NCBI GenBank assembly: GCA_031281855.1
Contig: JAITEW010000343.1
Span: 1 to 9,083, forward strand
DNA length: 9,083 nucleotides
Reading direction: 5' to 3'
Source of the DNA: Treponema sp.
GTDB lineage: Bacteria; Spirochaetota; Spirochaetia; Treponematales; Breznakiellaceae
Below are positions 6,680 through 9,083 of this stretch, piece after piece. The translations under genes were made by a program, and so were the position numbers. The notes under the pieces are model-generated. The model was not told the origin of the DNA, searched no databases, and worked only from the letters and a program-made list of their open reading frames with translations. How positions within the stretch are numbered: position 1 is the first letter of the stretch; every line of letters begins with the position of its first letter.

Positions 6680-7746
6680 AGGAACCGGAATCCGCGGGAA
6701 CCGCGAGGCCCGTTCTCGGCCTCAGCATCGGGGACCCCGCGGGCATAGGGCCGGAGATTGCCGTGAAGGCCCTTTCGCGTCCTGGGCTTTATGAAACGAT
6801 CCTGCCTGTGGTATACGCCGACCGCGTAGTCCTGGAAGACGCCCTGGAACTAACCGGGATAAAGCTGGACCTTCACGCTATAGACGATCCCGCCGAAGCC
6901 TTAGGCCGCCCTGGGACGTTAGACTATATCGACGCCGGGGTCATTACCGGAAAAGGCGGATACTCCTACGGCGCGGTAAGCGGGAAATCCGGAGAAGCTT
7001 CTTTCAGGTATGTGGTGAACGCCATTGCCGGGGCTATGGCCGGGAAGACCGCCGGAGTGGTAACAGGGCCGCTCTGCAAGGAAGCCGTAAACCTAGCGGG
7101 GCACCACTACGCGGGGCACACGGAAATATTCGCCGAATATACAGGAACCAAAACCTACGGAATGCTGCTGTGTTCCGGGAGCCTCAGGGTGATACACGTA
7201 ACCACCCATGTTTCCCTGCGCCGGGCCTGCGATCTTATCACCAGAGAGCGGGTCCTTGATACGATCTCCCTTGCCCGCAAAGCCCTGCGCCTTATGGGGA
7301 AAGAAAAAGGCCGCATCGCCGTAGCGGGGCTCAACCCCCATAGTTCCGAAAACGGCCTCTTTGGGGACGAAGAGGAGCGCTGCATCATCCCCGCTATAGA
7401 AGCCGCCAGGGCTGAAGGCTTTGACGTAACAGGCCCCGTCCCGCCCGACACGGTTTTCGTCAAAGCCCTTGGCGGCGTTTTCGATCTCGTAGTCGCCATG
7501 TACCACGACCAGGGCCACATCCCCCTTAAGCTTTCCGGCTTCCGCATGGACCCCGCAACAGGGGCCTTCACCCTCATGAGCGGCATTAACGCCACCATAG
7601 GGCTGCCCATCATCCGCACCTCGGTGGATCACGGCACCGCTTTCGACAAAGCCGGAAAAAACGAAGCCCACGAGGGGAGTCTTGTCGAAGCTTTTGAAAT
7701 GGCCGCGATCTTTGCCGGGAACTGGGACAGTGCCGGAAAAATGTGA
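6673..7746 (+). CDS. pdxA2: PdxA-family dehydrogenase, probably 4-phospho-D-threonate/erythronate 3-dehydrogenase (PdxA2)
   Basis: PdxA enzymes oxidise 4-phosphorylated hydroxyacids with NAD+ at a divalent-metal site. The classical enzyme works in pyridoxal phosphate synthesis; PdxA2 enzymes oxidise 4-phospho-D-threonate or 4-phospho-D-erythronate, and the product decarboxylates to dihydroxyacetone phosphate. The 357-residue protein has GLSIGDPAGIGPEIAVKAL (16-34), VTGPLCKEAVNLAGHHYAGH (130-149), TTHVSLRRA (177-185), LNPHSSENGLFGDEE (220-234), PVPPDTVF (255-262), AMYHDQGHIPLK (275-286) and IRTSVDHGTAFDKAGKNEA (314-332). H179, H223 and H278 match the metal ligands H166, H211 and H266 of E. coli PdxA. 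The start overlaps the upstream stop (ATGGTGA), with AGAAGG 6 nt before it, so the two genes are coupled. The acid-sugar kinase next door favours PdxA2 over a vitamin B6 role; sequence alone does not exclude PdxA proper. Confidence 0.9.
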   Translation: MVKEPESAGTARPVLGLSIGDPAGIGPEIAVKALSRPGLYETILPVVYADRVVLEDALELTGIKLDLHAIDDPAEALGRPGTLDYIDAGVITGKGGYSYGAVSGKSGEASFRYVVNAIAGAMAGKTAGVVTGPLCKEAVNLAGHHYAGHTEIFAEYTGTKTYGMLLCSGSLRVIHVTTHVSLRRACDLITRERVLDTISLARKALRLMGKEKGRIAVAGLNPHSSENGLFGDEEERCIIPAIEAARAEGFDVTGPVPPDTVFVKALGGVFDLVVAMYHDQGHIPLKLSGFRMDPATGAFTLMSGINATIGLPIIRTSVDHGTAFDKAGKNEAHEGSLVEAFEMAAIFAGNWDSAGKM

Positions 7747-7774
7747 AGTGAAGAACGCGGTTGCCATTGGTCCA

Positions 7775-7808
7775 AAGCCGGCCAGGTCCGGACGAAGGCC
7801 CCGGGCTT
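7775..7808 (+). terminator. Imperfect hairpin after the dehydrogenase gene
   Basis: AAGCC-GGCC (7775-7783) can pair with GGCC (7797-7800) and GGCTT (7804-7808), leaving a 3-nt bulge and a 13-nt loop. It starts 29 nt after the stop codon and is followed by CTATAT rather than a T-run, so termination here is only possible. Confidence 0.3.
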
Positions 7809-7872
7809 CTATATCTGACATTCAGCTTTCTGTGGTAGGCAGAAATCATACAAGAAAAAACCGCGCAAATTT

Positions 7873-7897
7873 CAGATATGGTGGTATCTGTGCCACC
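7873..7897. repeat. Two alternative overlapping hairpins in the convergent intergenic region
   Basis: CAGATA-TGGTGG-TATCTG (7873-7890) is a perfect 6-bp stem with a 6-nt loop. GGTGG (7880-7884) can instead pair with CCACC (7893-7897), which excludes the first fold. On the minus strand this lies about 30 nt past the stop of the 113-residue gene, and a run of six T follows about 12 nt after the stem (7855-7860), too far for a standard terminator. Confidence 0.3.
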
Positions 7898-7922
7898 GTT
7901 TCGGTAAATATTATTTTATAAA

Positions 7923-8264
7923 TTATTCATCGTTAATTTCTGCTTTGTCTAAACCTAAAAATAGATCAACGGAAAATTTGATACGGTTAGTTCTCAATTG
8001 TTCAGAGGATTTTTCATGTTCCTTGCCAAAATTTAAATTTACAACAGAAATACCTAGTCCAGTATCGCGTGTTTTTCCTGTTGTATCGTTTTGTGTTATC
8101 TGTACAGCGATATCAAATTCTACAGTTTTACAGATCGGAAGTCCATCAGAGCGTCTAAAGGCCAGAGGCAAACCTTCTTTTAGCGAATCAACAACGGCCT
8201 CATTAATTTCAAGTAGTGTTGTTTTTATAAAATCTTTCAGGCTTAATGTTTGTTCCCGTTCCAT
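7923..8264 (-). CDS. Small protein resembling the trypsin-co-occurring domain 2 (trypco2) type
   Basis: A 113-residue soluble protein without signal peptide or membrane helix. Residues 8-30 form an amphipathic helix (SLKDFIKTTLLEINEAVVDS), followed by a glycine/proline turn and two beta segments: VEFDIAVQIT (48-57) and NRIKFSVDLFLG (93-104), with GISVVNLNFG between them. Helix, VEF-x-V strand, G-rich linker and closing amphipathic strand is the layout of trypco2 proteins, which comparative genomics has linked to bacterial conflict systems; the match is by pattern only. GAGGGAG lies 3 nt before the ATG, and the upstream endonuclease gene ends 8 nt away, so the two are surely co-transcribed. 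Its job is unknown; an accessory or control partner of the nuclease is possible. Confidence 0.7.
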   Translation of the reverse strand: MEREQTLSLKDFIKTTLLEINEAVVDSLKEGLPLAFRRSDGLPICKTVEFDIAVQITQNDTTGKTRDTGLGISVVNLNFGKEHEKSSEQLRTNRIKFSVDLFLGLDKAEINDE

Positions 8265-8272
8265 GTCTCCCT

Positions 8273-9079
8273 CTATAAATACTCCACATAGTCATTTTTG
8301 TTCAGAATTTCATCGGCAATGCCTTTTCTAATAATATTCTGGATAAACTCTTTTTCGGAGAGATATTCTTCGACAGTAGCGCCACCCAGCATAAGATTTA
8401 TGCCTTCTATGTCGGTGCTTTCGATACCGGAAAAACGCAATTTCCAACTATCTTGATTATTATCCCACACAAGTGAAAATGTGCAAAAATCAATGGGCAT
8501 TTTTTTGTTAGCCGGTTGTAAACGGCTTGTATCGCAGGCTGTTTTGATATATTTTAGCCCACAGTCTTGTAAAATAAAAACAATTTTCCGTCCCCAGTGA
8601 TTTACAATTCTTCCTTTTTTATAGGCTTGTTGCATCATTGTTTTTGAAAATTCATTCGCCCAGTTTATACCGAAATTGTATGACTCACGCTGAAACGTGC
8701 CGGTTTCACGTATATCGGTAATCGCAGGATAGGGACTGCCGGTAGTTCCGGCTGCTTGCAGTTCAACGCAGAAAAAATCGGTTATTTTGTTGTTTTTATC
8801 CCGTGTAATGGCGACGTAATCCACGGAGCCACCGACACCTATATTGACTTCCTGTATCCATTCAATATTGGTCCAATGTGACAAATATTTTTTCCGAATA
8901 ACATCGAACATCACATTTTCTTTGAACCGGTGGGGGCAAATTATAACCGGCTCATAGTCTGTCAAAAAATCGCCTTTATAGCCGATGGTACAAATACCGA
9001 CTTTGATATGTGGTTCGCTTTTGCGAGGCTTTACACACGTTCCTTTTATGAATGGACAATACTGCTGTGCAATCTCCAT
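8273..9079 (-). CDS. NotI-family type II restriction endonuclease
   Basis: A 268-residue protein with the hallmarks of NotI-type nucleases, which cut DNA with a PD-(D/E)XK-type core and carry an iron bound by four cysteines. The metal site is C8 and C15 (YCPFIKGTCVK), C30 (VGICTIG) and C48 (VIICPHRF), in the same order as NotI CPF...SCVK...GVC...VCPNR. The active site is E77 (WIQEVNIG), D87 (GGSVDYVAI) and E106/Q108 (FFCVELQAAGTTG), matching the FQE, FDW and LEIQ of NotI; the usual lysine is a glutamine, as in NotI. A later helix NEFSKTMMQQAYKKG (142-156) also recalls NotI (VFKRTFYQMAYKF). NotI is longer (383), having an N-terminal lead and a longer C-terminus. The ATG at 9077-9079 is 4 nt from the window edge and the frame stays open, so the true start may lie outside. 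The gene is AT-rich compared with the metabolic genes, a sign of transfer. Target sequence unknown; no methyltransferase is in view. Confidence 0.88.
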   Translation of the reverse strand: MEIAQQYCPFIKGTCVKPRKSEPHIKVGICTIGYKGDFLTDYEPVIICPHRFKENVMFDVIRKKYLSHWTNIEWIQEVNIGVGGSVDYVAITRDKNNKITDFFCVELQAAGTTGSPYPAITDIRETGTFQRESYNFGINWANEFSKTMMQQAYKKGRIVNHWGRKIVFILQDCGLKYIKTACDTSRLQPANKKMPIDFCTFSLVWDNNQDSWKLRFSGIESTDIEGINLMLGGATVEEYLSEKEFIQNIIRKGIADEILNKNDYVEYL

Positions 9080-9083
9080 TTTT

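Noticed and set aside
7093..7821. Minus-strand 242-codon frame opposite the PdxA gene
   Set aside because: It is antisense to strongly conserved PdxA motifs; the product shows only mirrored low-complexity sequence.
7682..7921. Plus-strand frame overlapping the end of the dehydrogenase gene, with a possible GTG start at 7747
   Set aside because: A remnant of a further operon gene was considered, for example a regulator start with ISDI, but the translation has no continuous motif and crosses the composition boundary and the hairpins.

Overview
The window looks like chromosomal DNA of a gut-type anaerobe, most likely a Treponema-like spirochaete. This is an inference from three things: the chemotaxis-receptor sensor at the left edge has a WKPNAIDG-type motif that I associate with treponemal receptors; a plant-glycan glycosidase is present; and GC-rich metabolic genes sit beside clearly AT-rich accessory genes. 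No rRNA, tRNA, CRISPR array or insertion sequence was seen.

Left edge (1-1316). The N-terminus of a methyl-accepting chemotaxis protein runs off the left edge on the minus strand. Its best ribosome-binding site serves an ATG that is followed at once by an in-frame TAA, so the gene is either broken at codon 2 or restarts at a second ATG 12 nt on. Divergent from it is an AT-rich gene for a three-helix membrane protein of unknown function, with a GC-rich, low-complexity C-terminal tail.

Centre (1345-7746). Two divergent gene sets leave a shared 96-bp intergenic region (5285-5380) that carries a 16-bp-period direct repeat. Leftward: a DUF1537 four-carbon acid-sugar kinase, a small TSCPD-family protein overlapping its 3' end, and a YicI-type GH31 alpha-xylosidase. 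Rightward: a DUF2088 protein related to the nickel-dependent lactate racemase LarA, overlapping by 7 nt with a PdxA-family dehydrogenase. Kinase plus PdxA2-type dehydrogenase is the known route that turns D-threonate or D-erythronate into dihydroxyacetone phosphate and CO2. The LarA-like protein could supply the required stereoisomer by racemising or epimerising the hydroxyacid. The alpha-xylosidase would release xylose from xyloglucan-derived oligosaccharides, so the locus looks built for plant-derived carbon.

Right edge (7747-9083). Base composition falls sharply near 7830. Two minus-strand genes 8 nt apart follow: a NotI-family restriction endonuclease with the four-cysteine metal site and an E/D/ExQ active site, then a 113-residue protein that resembles the trypsin-co-occurring (trypco2) type. 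No methyltransferase is visible. This is the accessory, defence-like part of the window and its most unusual gene pair.
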